From Flavobacterium sp. (GTDB lineage Bacteria; Bacteroidota; Bacteroidia; Flavobacteriales; Flavobacteriaceae): DNA of 64,000 nt. Below, piece by piece: positions 8,099-15,348 of the stretch. Numbering within the stretch: position 1 is the first letter of the stretch; each line of letters begins with the position of its first letter. The position numbers were made by a program, and so were the translations under genes. The DNA lies in NCBI RefSeq assembly GCF_004295795.1, contig NZ_SEBR01000005.1:1-64000 (forward strand), read 5' to 3'. Under the pieces are notes generated by a model. That model was not told where the DNA came from and searched no databases. It was given only the letters and a program-made list of their open reading frames with translations.

Positions 8099-9199
8099 AT
8101 GACGATTAAACGATTCATCGCTGCTTTTGTTGTGTTATTCGCAATAACTTCGGCCAAATCACAGGACAAACAGTATAAAGTGCATACGGTTGCGTTCTAC
8201 AATCTGGAAAACCTGTTCGATACCATCAACGGTCCGAACAACGACGAAGAGTACCTTCCATCGCGTGGTTGGACATCAAAAAAGTACAGAAAGAAACTCG
8301 ACAATCTCGGTCGTGTCATCCCGCAAATCGGAACAAGCGATCAGCAAAAAGAATCTCCGGCAATCATCGGTGTTTCTGAAATCGAGAATCGACGCGTGCT
8401 CGAGGACTTGGTCAAAAACTACCAAATGGCTGGGAAAGACTACGGAATCGTGCATTTCGACTCTCCGGACAAACGCGGTATCGACGTAGGATTTTTGTAT
8501 CAGAAGAAATACTTCAAACCCACGAGCTACAAAAACATCCCATTGCTGATCACAACCGACGAAGGCAAAAAATCAGACAAAGACGACAAGGAAGACCACA
8601 CCGAAGACGACAAGCAAGTTGCCGGCGTAGACAAACGCGTTTACACCCGCGACCAATTGTTGGTGACAGGTTTGCTCGATGGAGAAGAAATCCACGTGAT
8701 CGTAAATCACTGGCCATCGCGTTCCGGTGGCGAGAAAAAATCGAGTCCTTTCCGCGAAGCAGCCGGAAGATTGAACCGCCGCATCATCGATTCCCTTGTG
8801 AAGATCAATCCGAACGCCAAAGTCATCACGATGGGCGATTTGAATGACGGACCTTACAACAAAAGTGTGAAGCAAGGCATCGGAGCCAAGTTGAAAAAGA
8901 CCGACTTGCAGCCAGGCGACATGTACAATCCGTTCGAGCAGATGCAAAAAAATGGCGAAGCGACACTTTTTTACCGCGACGCCGGCGACATTTTCGACCA
9001 GATCATCGTGTCCGAAGGTTTCGTGAACGCCAAGACCGACAAATGGAAATACTGGAAAGCCGGAATCTACAACAAATCGTTCCTGATCCAGACATCAGGG
9101 CAATACAAAGGTTATCCGCTAAGGAATTCCACAGCCGAGCCCGGATTTTCGGATCACTTCCCGGTTTACATCTACCTTATTAAAGAAGGGAAGAAATAA
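8099..9199 (+). CDS. Secreted endonuclease/exonuclease/phosphatase family protein
   Basis: A 366-residue phosphodiesterase of the DNase I-like fold. A signal peptide covers about residues 1-21. The family motifs appear in order: FYNLENLFDT, the metal-binding Glu in GVSEIENR, NHWPSRSGGE, the catalytic Asp/Asn in MGDLNDGP, and the general-base His in FSDHFPVYI. Length is normal for the Bacteroidota secreted members. Such enzymes hydrolyse phosphodiester bonds in nucleic acids or phospholipid headgroups. It is divergent from the TonB receptor operon, so it may release phosphate or nucleosides that the receptor system takes up; that link is inference. Confidence 0.85.
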   Translation: MTIKRFIAAFVVLFAITSAKSQDKQYKVHTVAFYNLENLFDTINGPNNDEEYLPSRGWTSKKYRKKLDNLGRVIPQIGTSDQQKESPAIIGVSEIENRRVLEDLVKNYQMAGKDYGIVHFDSPDKRGIDVGFLYQKKYFKPTSYKNIPLLITTDEGKKSDKDDKEDHTEDDKQVAGVDKRVYTRDQLLVTGLLDGEEIHVIVNHWPSRSGGEKKSSPFREAAGRLNRRIIDSLVKINPNAKVITMGDLNDGPYNKSVKQGIGAKLKKTDLQPGDMYNPFEQMQKNGEATLFYRDAGDIFDQIIVSEGFVNAKTDKWKYWKAGIYNKSFLIQTSGQYKGYPLRNSTAEPGFSDHFPVYIYLIKEGKK

Positions 9200-9219
9200 T
9201 TTCTCAACAGTAAATAGTA

Positions 9220-9252
9220 ATAGACGGATCGGTGTTTCATCGGTCCGTTTTC
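9220..9252 (+). terminator. Terminator after the nuclease-family gene
   Basis: The stem ACGGATCG/CGGTCCGT (one T-G wobble) with a nine-base loop is followed by a T-rich tract. Confidence 0.7.
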
Positions 9253-9325
9253 TTTTGGCGAAATTTTAATCGACGCGATTCCAATATTCGCTAATTTTAT
9301 GCACGGACGTATCCACCCGATTGCG

Positions 9326-9375
9326 TCTATCATCTCTAGTCTATTATCTATCATCTCTTAGTCTATCATCTCAAG
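9326..9375. repeat. Short-period repeat array before nbaC
   Basis: Repeats of TCTATCATCTC and CTATTATCTATC run up to 4 nt before the nbaC start. Read in reverse they give the AGACxGATAGATAAT unit seen at 32414 and 43105. A weak partner in the other orientation is at about 9208-9228 (AATAGACGGAT), with the terminator between them. Confidence 0.6.
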
Positions 9376-9378
9376 AAC

Positions 9379-9912
9379 ATGGCCATAACTCCGCCTTTCA
9401 ACCTTAATAAATGGATCGACGAAAATCGACATTTGCTGAAACCGCCTGTCGGCAACAAAAACATCTATCCGCTTTCTGACGACTATATAGTTATGGTTGT
9501 CGCGGGTCCAAACGCTAGAAAAGACTATCATTACAACGAAACCGAGGAACTTTTCTACCAACTCGAAGGCTCGATAAAAGTCATCGTTCAGGACGAAGGC
9601 GAGCGAAAGGAAATGGAATTGCACGCGGGTGACATGTATTTGCATCCGGCCAAAACGCCGCATTCGCCGGTTCGTTCAGAAGGTTCGATCGGTTTGGTCA
9701 TCGAACGAGTGCGCGCAGGCAAAGGCTTCACCGACGGACTTTTATGGTTCTGCGAAAACTGCAACCACAAACTTTACGACGTGTATTTCGAACTGCACGA
9801 CATCGAAAAGGACTTTTTGCCGCACTTCAAGCATTTTTACAACTCTCAAGAATTGCGCACTTGCGACAAATGCGGGACTAAGATGGATGCCGATCCGAGG
9901 TTTGTGAAGTAG
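9379..9912 (+). CDS. nbaC: 3-hydroxyanthranilate 3,4-dioxygenase
   Basis: Opens the ring of 3-hydroxyanthranilate to 2-amino-3-carboxymuconate semialdehyde in the kynurenine route of tryptophan breakdown or quinolinate/NAD synthesis. The 177-residue cupin has the full active site: Arg47, His51, Glu57, His95, Arg99 and Glu109. It also has the second, rubredoxin-like metal site of the bacterial enzymes: Cys125, Cys128, Cys162 and Cys165. Position and length match the characterised bacterial enzyme closely. It is a single gene between two repeat regions. The first enzyme of the pathway, tryptophan 2,3-dioxygenase, is encoded at 62286-63230; kynureninase and kynurenine monooxygenase are not in the window. 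Confidence 0.95.
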   Translation: MAITPPFNLNKWIDENRHLLKPPVGNKNIYPLSDDYIVMVVAGPNARKDYHYNETEELFYQLEGSIKVIVQDEGERKEMELHAGDMYLHPAKTPHSPVRSEGSIGLVIERVRAGKGFTDGLLWFCENCNHKLYDVYFELHDIEKDFLPHFKHFYNSQELRTCDKCGTKMDADPRFVK

Positions 9913-9921
9913 GAAAACTCA

Positions 9922-9990
9922 ATATCCAATAATCAAATTCCAAGTTCCAATGGAACGAAAAGTTGGGATTTGGGTTTTTGAACTTGGTTT
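9922..9990. repeat. Inverted pair of heptamer arrays
   Basis: Left arm 9922-9949 is four heptamers ending in CA, such as AATTCCA and AGTTCCA. Right arm 9963-9990 is TTGGGAT, TTGGGTT, TTTGAAC and TTGGTTT, the reverse-complement family. The same unit occurs before lspA. A long frame crossing this region from 9950 is not credible as a gene. Confidence 0.6.
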
Positions 9991-10000
9991 TTTAATGGGA

Positions 10001-10143
10001 GCATTAACCCGCTATCCGCTATTAGCTTCCGTCAAAAATAAAGGGTTTGCAACAAAAACCGCGAGCTTCCTCTGGTCGCTGCGGTTTTTGGGCAAACCTG
10101 TTTTATTTTTTGGCGAAAGGCTAGCCGCTGCTATCGGGGCTAG
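10001..10143. repeat. Interspersed intergenic element with inverted ends
   Basis: The ends are CCCGCTATCCGCTATTAGC (left) and GCTAGCCGCTGCTATCGGG (right), approximate inverted copies of each other. In reverse orientation the right end reads AGCAGCGGCTAGCC, matching GCAGCGGCATCC and ACAGCGGAAAGCCC of the element at 46784-46885. No protein is encoded. Confidence 0.6.
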
Positions 10144-10148
10144 TTTCG

Positions 10149-10295
10149 TTCAACATTCAACATTCGTTATTCGTTGTTCGACATTCAAGAAACTTCAACA
10201 TTCAACATTCGTTATTCGTTGTTCGACATTCAAAAACTTCAACATTCAAAAAACTTCCAAATTCAACATTCGTTATTCGTTGTTCAACATTCATA
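10149..10295. repeat. Left heptamer arm and three longer direct repeats
   Basis: A block of about 28 nt built from ATTCGTT, GTTCGAC and ATTCAAC occurs at 10161-10188, 10206-10233 and, with one change, 10267-10294. The heptamer is the reverse complement of the unit in the array at 10376-10482, so the two regions form an inverted pair about 80 bp apart. Confidence 0.8.
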
Positions 10296-10375
10296 AAACT
10301 TCAATATTTAAGATAAATTCTGTATAAAATCTTGTCTCATAAGTTTTTATGAAGTACGGAACGAATTAATTTTAA

Positions 10376-10482
10376 ACAACGAACAACGAACAACGAACAA
10401 CGAACAACGAACAACGAACAACGAACAACGAACAACGAACAACGAACAACGAACAACGAACAACGAACAACGAACAACGAAC
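10376..10482. repeat. Perfect heptamer array, about 15 copies, ending at the ALDH start
   Basis: Tandem ACAACGA units (equivalent to GAACAAC) run without a mismatch for about 107 nt. The array has no stop codon in any forward frame. It ends one nt before the TTG start of the aldehyde dehydrogenase. The only in-frame stop upstream is TAA at 10373-10375, just before the array. Confidence 0.95.
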
Positions 10483-10483
10483 A

Positions 10484-11989
10484 TTGGGCATCAAAGACAT
10501 AAACGACGGAACATCTACCGGAAACGAAACCTTCGCTTCGGGAGAAATCCTCGAAAGTTATTCTCCGGTAGACGGACAACTTATCGCCAAAGTGCGCCAG
10601 TCAACCGCGGCAGATTACGAAAAAGTAATACAATCGGCTCAATCGGCTTTCAAGACATTCAGGCTTATGCCGGCTCCTCAAAGAGGTGAAATCGTGCGCC
10701 AGTTCGGACAAAAACTTCGCGAGAACAAAGAAGCGCTTGGAAAACTCGTCTCTTATGAAATGGGAAAATCGCTTCAGGAAGGTTACGGAGAAGTTCAGGA
10801 AATGATCGACATCTGTGATTTCGCGGTTGGACTTTCGCGCCAATTGCACGGACTCACAATGCACTCCGAACGTCCCGGACACAGAATGTACGAGCAATAT
10901 CACTCGCTGGGAATTGTCGGGATCATTTCGGCCTTCAATTTCCCAGTTGCCGTTTGGTCGTGGAATACGGCTTTGGCCTGGATTTGTGGCGACGTCTGCG
11001 TTTGGAAACCATCCGAAAAAACCCCGATCTGCGGAATCGCCTGCCAGAATATCATCGCCCAAGTCCTGAAAGAAAACGATCTCCCGGAAGGTATTTCGTG
11101 TTTGATCAACGGTGATTACACGATTGGAGAATTGATGTCGAAAGACACGCGTGTGCCGTTGGTTTCGGCCACAGGTTCGACAAGAATGGGAAAAATCGTC
11201 GCCAAAACGGTTGCCGAAAGACTCGGAAAGTCGCTCTTGGAACTCGGCGGAAACAACGCCATAATCGTAACTCCGGATGCCGATATCAAAATGACGGTAA
11301 TCGGAGCGGTTTTTGGAGCAGTCGGAACAGCGGGACAACGTTGCACATCGACTCGCCGACTTATTATCAACGAAAGTGTTTACGAACAGGTGAAAGACGC
11401 GATCGTGAAGGCTTACGGCCAACTTCGCATCGGAAATCCTTTGGATCAAAATAACCACGTCGGGCCACTTATCGACACGGCTGCCGTGACAATGTACAGC
11501 GATGCGCTTGAAAAAGTCGTCGCCCAAGGCGGAAAAATCCTTGTCGAAGGCGGCGTGCTGTCAGGCGAGGGATTTGAAAGCGGATGTTACGTGAAACCTG
11601 CAATCGCCGAAGCGGACAATTCTTACCAGATCGTGCAACACGAGACTTTTGCCCCGATTTTGTACCTGATCAAATATTCGGGAGAAGTCGAAAATGCGAT
11701 CGATTTCCAAAATGGTGTCGCGCAAGGACTTTCGTCTGCGATCATGACCACGAATTTGCGTGAAGCCGAAAGATTCCTTTCCGTAGCTGGTTCAGACTGC
11801 GGAATCGCCAACGTAAACATCGGAACTTCCGGCGCTGAAATCGGTGGAGCTTTTGGAGGCGAAAAAGAAACCGGCGGCGGACGCGAATCTGGTTCTGACG
11901 CTTGGAAAGTCTATATGAGACGCCAAACGAATACGATCAATTACACGGACAAATTGCCTTTGGCGCAAGGAATAAAGTTCGATTTGTAA
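10484..11989 (+). CDS. Aldehyde dehydrogenase, ALDH7/AmaB-like
   Basis: A 501-residue NAD(P)-dependent aldehyde dehydrogenase. The N-terminal GIKDINDGTSTGN and the overall pattern match the ALDH7 group (alpha-aminoadipic semialdehyde/piperideine-6-carboxylate dehydrogenase), which acts in lysine catabolism. The cofactor-site sequence is WKPSEKTP, the general base Glu is in LELGGNNAI and the nucleophile Cys is in GQRCTSTRR. No ATG exists in frame near the start. TTG at 10484 gives LGIKDI as M-GIKDI, consistent with family alignment, and the frame upstream is only heptamer repeat. The first few residues of the usual N-terminus seem to be missing or replaced by the array. Substrate is inferred from family, not shown. 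Confidence 0.85.
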   Translation: MGIKDINDGTSTGNETFASGEILESYSPVDGQLIAKVRQSTAADYEKVIQSAQSAFKTFRLMPAPQRGEIVRQFGQKLRENKEALGKLVSYEMGKSLQEGYGEVQEMIDICDFAVGLSRQLHGLTMHSERPGHRMYEQYHSLGIVGIISAFNFPVAVWSWNTALAWICGDVCVWKPSEKTPICGIACQNIIAQVLKENDLPEGISCLINGDYTIGELMSKDTRVPLVSATGSTRMGKIVAKTVAERLGKSLLELGGNNAIIVTPDADIKMTVIGAVFGAVGTAGQRCTSTRRLIINESVYEQVKDAIVKAYGQLRIGNPLDQNNHVGPLIDTAAVTMYSDALEKVVAQGGKILVEGGVLSGEGFESGCYVKPAIAEADNSYQIVQHETFAPILYLIKYSGEVENAIDFQNGVAQGLSSAIMTTNLREAERFLSVAGSDCGIANVNIGTSGAEIGGAFGGEKETGGGRESGSDAWKVYMRRQTNTINYTDKLPLAQGIKFDL

Positions 11990-12078
11990 AAAATACCTGA
12001 ATGGAACAGATGTCGAAAGTCGATCGCTTTCGACATTTGCCATTCGACTAAATTGTATATTTGGAAAAATCCGAAGCT

Positions 12079-12465
12079 ATGAGAAAACTCCTTTTGATCC
12101 TGTGCTGTTTCCCGCTTTTGATGGCGGCAACTTGCGAAGACAACGATGACAACGCGTTTTTGGATGACAATTGTACTGAGGAAGCCGTCGCCGGACTCAA
12201 CGTTCAGGTGAAAGATGCGGCAACAGGCGAATTTTTGTCAGATGTCGTTATCACGGCTCAAGATGGCGCTTATGGAGAAATCCTTGAGTTAGTTCCCGCG
12301 AGTAATCCCGCGACTTACGTTGGCGCTTGGGAGAGAACCGGAACTTACGTTCTCACGATTCAAAAAGACGGCTATCAATCGTTTATCTCAAACGGATTTC
12401 AGGTCACGGAAAATGTCTGTCACGTGAATCCTCAGAATCTTACCTTCGAAATATCGCCTTTGTAG
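12079..12465 (+). CDS. Small lipoprotein with carboxypeptidase-like domain
   Basis: A 128-residue protein. The N-terminal MRKLLLILCCFPLLMAATC is a signal peptide with a probable lipobox Cys19 (AATC, Thr at minus 1), followed by acidic residues. Residues about 35-90 look like a carboxypeptidase-regulatory (beta-sandwich) domain: GLNVQVKDAATGEFLSDVVI, then GTYVLTIQKDGYQSF. Cysteines near residues 33 and 115 might pair. The minus-7 box TATATTTG at 12056-12063 supports the ATG at 12079. Function unknown; likely a periplasmic or surface accessory protein. Confidence 0.75.
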   Translation: MRKLLLILCCFPLLMAATCEDNDDNAFLDDNCTEEAVAGLNVQVKDAATGEFLSDVVITAQDGAYGEILELVPASNPATYVGAWERTGTYVLTIQKDGYQSFISNGFQVTENVCHVNPQNLTFEISPL

Positions 12466-12483
12466 CTATTTGGTAAAAAATAG

Positions 12484-12512
12484 AAATCCCGTTTAATAGA
12501 CGGGATTTTTTT
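12484..12512 (+). terminator. Terminator after the small lipoprotein gene
   Basis: The perfect stem AAATCCCG/CGGGATTT has a TTTAATAGA loop and is followed by a T tract. Confidence 0.85.
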
Positions 12513-12588
12513 ATGCTTTTTAGTGGCTCGTTTGCGGTTTTGAAAAAGTTCTTCGGCCTTTTTTTAGCTTTTAAGATGGTCAAGGTTT

Positions 12589-12635
12589 CGGAGTTTTAAA
12601 CTCCGTCACGCGTCTTGCGGAGTCACAGACTCCGC
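12589..12635. repeat. Pair of REP-like palindromes
   Basis: Two hairpin-forming palindromes share the arm CGGAGT/ACTCCG: CGGAGTTTTAAACTCCG (12589-12605) and GCGGAGTCACAGACTCCGC (12617-12635). No T tract follows, so they are not obvious terminators. They look like a bacterial REP doublet. Confidence 0.6.
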
Positions 12636-12670
12636 GCTACCGCTGAAAAGTCGAAGTTGAAGAACAATTT

Positions 12671-12733
12671 GAACAACGAATAACGAATAACGAATAACGA
12701 ATAACGAATAACGAATAACGAATAGCGAACATT
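12671..12733. repeat. Heptamer array (GAATAAC), nine units
   Basis: GAACAAC, six GAATAAC, GAATAGC and GAACATT in tandem. It is the same family as the array before the ALDH gene, 2.2 kb away. The last two bases overlap the stop codon of the minus-strand barrel gene. Confidence 0.9.
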
Positions 12734-13244
12734 AAAAACGATACCCAATCCCAAATCCAACGCCAAACTCCACAGGCGTATTGAACTCGTCATTGACTTC
12801 CTCGCTAAAATTCCGCCCAACGGTAAAATAAGGCCCAAACACGAATTTATCGTTGATGTTCCATTTGTAACCGCCGCCAATTCCGACGATAAAACTATCC
12901 ATATCCACTTTTTCACTATCGGAATATTGTTGGTAATCGCCCACGCGAACCTGGATAAAAGGTGAAATCTGGAAAGCGTCGTTGCGTTCGCCCGTGTAAT
13001 AACTGTAGGCAATCTTGAAACTGTTCGTGTCGAAATCCTTGGCTTGTCGGCCGATTCTCAGGTTGTAGACATCGTTTATAAGGAATTCGGCCCCGACCGA
13101 TTGGTGGTTGTCGATCAGATATTCGTATCCGATTTCGGCCGAAGCATGCAAAATCGTGTTTCCGATATTCCATTTCACCTCGTGTTTCTGGGCCAAAGCC
13201 GAAAAAGCACAAAGCGCGCAAATCATATAAATCAGTTTTTTCAT
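12732..13244 (-). CDS. Small outer-membrane beta-barrel protein
   Basis: A 170-residue protein with a signal peptide (cut near residue 18, ALAQ) and alternating hydrophobic strands such as FQISPFIQVRVGDYQQY and FIVGIGGGYKW, ending with the aromatic GYRF. It resembles the DUF3575-type eight-stranded barrels of Bacteroidota. No ligand is known. It lies 10 bp after the phosphatase gene stop and could be co-transcribed with it. Its stop codon touches the heptamer array. Confidence 0.75.
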   Translation of the reverse strand: MKKLIYMICALCAFSALAQKHEVKWNIGNTILHASAEIGYEYLIDNHQSVGAEFLINDVYNLRIGRQAKDFDTNSFKIAYSYYTGERNDAFQISPFIQVRVGDYQQYSDSEKVDMDSFIVGIGGGYKWNINDKFVFGPYFTVGRNFSEEVNDEFNTPVEFGVGFGIGYRF

Positions 13245-13254
13245 GTCGTTTGGA

Positions 13255-13983
13255 TTATCTGTTTCGTCCGGTTTCGTCCGGATACAATTCGGGTAAAGTC
13301 TCGCTTTGCCAAAATTCCTTCGAATCGATGTCGATTACCGAAAGTTTTCCCTTGAAAGCCGCGCCGGTGTCGATATTCCAGATGTTGGCGCGATTTTGCG
13401 GCGTCATTTCGTCGATTCGCGTCGTTGGTGTGTGTCCTATGAAAACTTCCTTGTAAACCTTGAATCGCTTCGGATAAGCAGGATTTTTCGGACTCATATT
13501 CGGATCCAAAGCCAAAGCCATTTCCCAAAGCGTGCGTTCCCAATACAAAAGGCGCGGGAAATATTCGTGTTCAACGCCGTGCAGATTCGTGAATCCGGCG
13601 TGGACGAAAAGTCTGTTTTGGTCGTCAAGGTGATAATTCTGCAGTTTTTGCAAAAACTCGATATGCGGTTCTTTCGCCGAATCGGGCAAAATCGAATACG
13701 CAAGAATTGTCGCCTCGCCGCCATGTTGGTGCCACAATTTGTTCTCTTTTCCGCGAAGCCATTCCATCAGCAAATCGTCGTGATTTCCGCGAAGAAAAAC
13801 ACATTCATTCGTCTGCGAAAGCGCGATGAGATAGTCAAGCACTTGAGGTGATTCGCTCCAGCCGTCGACGTAATCGCCAAGAAAGATCAGTTTGTCGTCT
13901 GTCGTGACGTTGGCGCGATCGAAAGCTTGTGTAAGGGCGCGCAATCCGCCGTGTATGTCGCCAATGGCTAAGGTTCTTTTCAT
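13255..13983 (-). CDS. Metallophosphoesterase, PrpE/PPP-type serine/threonine phosphatase
   Basis: A 242-residue cytoplasmic phosphoesterase of the calcineurin-like PPP family. The binuclear metal-site motifs are all present: GDIHG at residues 8-12, GDYVDGW at about 36-42, GNHDDLL at about 66-72, then HAG and GHTP further on. Such enzymes remove phosphate from proteins or hydrolyse Ap4A-like nucleotides. The sequence does not separate these options, although the length fits the protein-phosphatase group of bacteria. It is followed within 10 bp by the barrel gene. Confidence 0.85.
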   Translation of the reverse strand: MKRTLAIGDIHGGLRALTQAFDRANVTTDDKLIFLGDYVDGWSESPQVLDYLIALSQTNECVFLRGNHDDLLMEWLRGKENKLWHQHGGEATILAYSILPDSAKEPHIEFLQKLQNYHLDDQNRLFVHAGFTNLHGVEHEYFPRLLYWERTLWEMALALDPNMSPKNPAYPKRFKVYKEVFIGHTPTTRIDEMTPQNRANIWNIDTGAAFKGKLSVIDIDSKEFWQSETLPELYPDETGRNR

Positions 13984-14061
13984 AAATCACCGCAAAAATA
14001 CGAGGTTTTGCGTGAATACAATTTATCGGCAATTGGTCAGTCCTGCAACTTTTTTAAGATT

Positions 14062-15207
14062 TTATTGCACATCATACTTCATCTTGCGCAAAACACGCAT
14101 CGCTTCCTTGAAAGAAAGATAGACGCTCGAATTGGCTTGCGACTTAAGAAGTGACTTGGCGTCGATAAGTCTTTGCTTGGCGTCGTCAAATCCGTTCAGG
14201 TAACAAATCATCAAAGTCGAGGAAAGATTCTCGAGGTCGCGCTGTTCGCGATTCGACAATGCGATTCCTTTGTGAAGTTTATCTATCAACACAAGATTGG
14301 AATTGTAGATGTGATGCAACATTTTGCGGTTGAACTGAGGCGGCTCGAACAAAAACTGTCGGTCGATCTTGTAGTAACCGTTGTCATAAAACCGAATCGT
14401 CTGTGTTTCCAACGGATAATAACTCGTGCGGTCGTTCAAACCCAAAGGCACGAATTCAGTGATCGTGAACGAATCGTCGTCATATTCGATCGTCACATCA
14501 TCCAAAGCCGAATAAAAAAGCTTGACCTGTTCGTTGATAAGTTCAATGTCGACTCGTGAAAAAAACGTCTGTTCGCGCACTTTTCGCTTCGTGCCAGCCC
14601 AACAGATCACGAAAAGTTCCTTGAACACCTTGTATTTGGGCGAAATGTCGCGGTGGCCGTTCTGCATGAAATCCATGACGCCGTCCAAAGTGTATCCGAT
14701 GGAATTTCGGGAATTGTTCTCGATGTCGATCACGATTTGCGTGTTCGAGAAACTGCGCTCGATCTCGTTTTCAGTCGGCGTCGAGTTGCTTCCGACGCGC
14801 ACAAAAACGGTATTCGCGGCAATCGTGTAAATGTTTTTCTTGAAGAACGAGGTCTTGGTTTTGGGACGGATCGTGACCAATCCCACCACGCGATCTTTGG
14901 GCAAATTCGGAAACGGAACATTCTCATACTGAATCCGAGGCGGATTTTCCAGGAAAGCGTTCACGAGATTCTGGATGCGGCTGTCGTCGAAAAAGTCGTC
15001 GCCAACAATTTGGTTGTCCTGATCTTCGACACCAACGACGATGTAGGAATTGTTGTTCGGATTCGAGTTCGAAAGCGCGCAAATGTGTTTGAGAAATTTG
15101 GCTTTTCCTTCTTTGGTGTGCAGGTTCAATTGGCGCTTCTTGTCATAAAAACTGCTTTCGTCGTTGTGCGCGAGCAAATTCTTGATCAAGAGGCGTTTAT
15201 TAATCAT
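14062..15207 (-). CDS. AlbA_2 (Schlafen AAA_4-like) domain ATP-binding protein
   Basis: A 381-residue protein. The N-terminal region has the AlbA_2/divergent-AAA pattern: KKRQLNLHTKEGKAKFLKHI, then a hydrophobic SYIVVGVED strand, then GDDFFDD and FLENPP about 40 residues later. The domain (about 15-150) is found in putative transcriptional regulators and in some defence proteins. The C-terminal 230 residues have no recognised domain. It stands alone, so its role is open. It is flanked downstream by the phosphatase gene and upstream by a repeat-containing gap. Confidence 0.65.
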   Translation of the reverse strand: MINKRLLIKNLLAHNDESSFYDKKRQLNLHTKEGKAKFLKHICALSNSNPNNNSYIVVGVEDQDNQIVGDDFFDDSRIQNLVNAFLENPPRIQYENVPFPNLPKDRVVGLVTIRPKTKTSFFKKNIYTIAANTVFVRVGSNSTPTENEIERSFSNTQIVIDIENNSRNSIGYTLDGVMDFMQNGHRDISPKYKVFKELFVICWAGTKRKVREQTFFSRVDIELINEQVKLFYSALDDVTIEYDDDSFTITEFVPLGLNDRTSYYPLETQTIRFYDNGYYKIDRQFLFEPPQFNRKMLHHIYNSNLVLIDKLHKGIALSNREQRDLENLSSTLMICYLNGFDDAKQRLIDAKSLLKSQANSSVYLSFKEAMRVLRKMKYDVQ

Positions 15208-15253
15208 TCCGCAACTTAACGAATCTTAGGTTTTGTTTGCGTTAAATTTTTTG

Positions 15254-15345
15254 GGACAGATAGAGACTGTAGACGATTTCTGCAATGGAACGAGCCCAAA
15301 TGTATCGACAAGCTCTTCCGGCAACACAGTCTCTTATTTTACTGA
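15254..15345. repeat. Degenerate inverted repeat arms
   Basis: GATAGAGACTGT at 15258-15269 faces ACAGTCTCTTAT further right, next to GACTATCATC. Words and layout resemble the 15-nt AGACGGATAGATAAT arrays elsewhere in the window. It lies between two minus-strand genes and ends just before the stop of the serine hydrolase. Confidence 0.35.
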
Positions 15346-15348
15346 CTA

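Noticed and set aside
9950..10327. 125-codon plus-strand frame across the repeats
   Set aside because: It consists of heptamer repeats and the intergenic element and encodes TFVIRCSTFK-type repeats without a protein-like pattern.
10149..10482. CRISPR array
   Set aside because: Repeats are 7-nt tandem units without unique spacers, and no cas gene is in the window.
10337..10579. Minus-strand frame opposite the ALDH array
   Set aside because: Its Ser-Leu-Phe-Val-Val-Arg-Cys repeats come only from the heptamer; it overlaps the ALDH gene.
10601..11527. 308-codon minus-strand frame inside the ALDH gene
   Set aside because: Antisense shadow of a well-supported gene; basic, Arg/His/Phe-rich composition. 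Similar long shadows occur opposite uvrC (52839-53909), patatin (54647-55573) and moxR (18904-19554).
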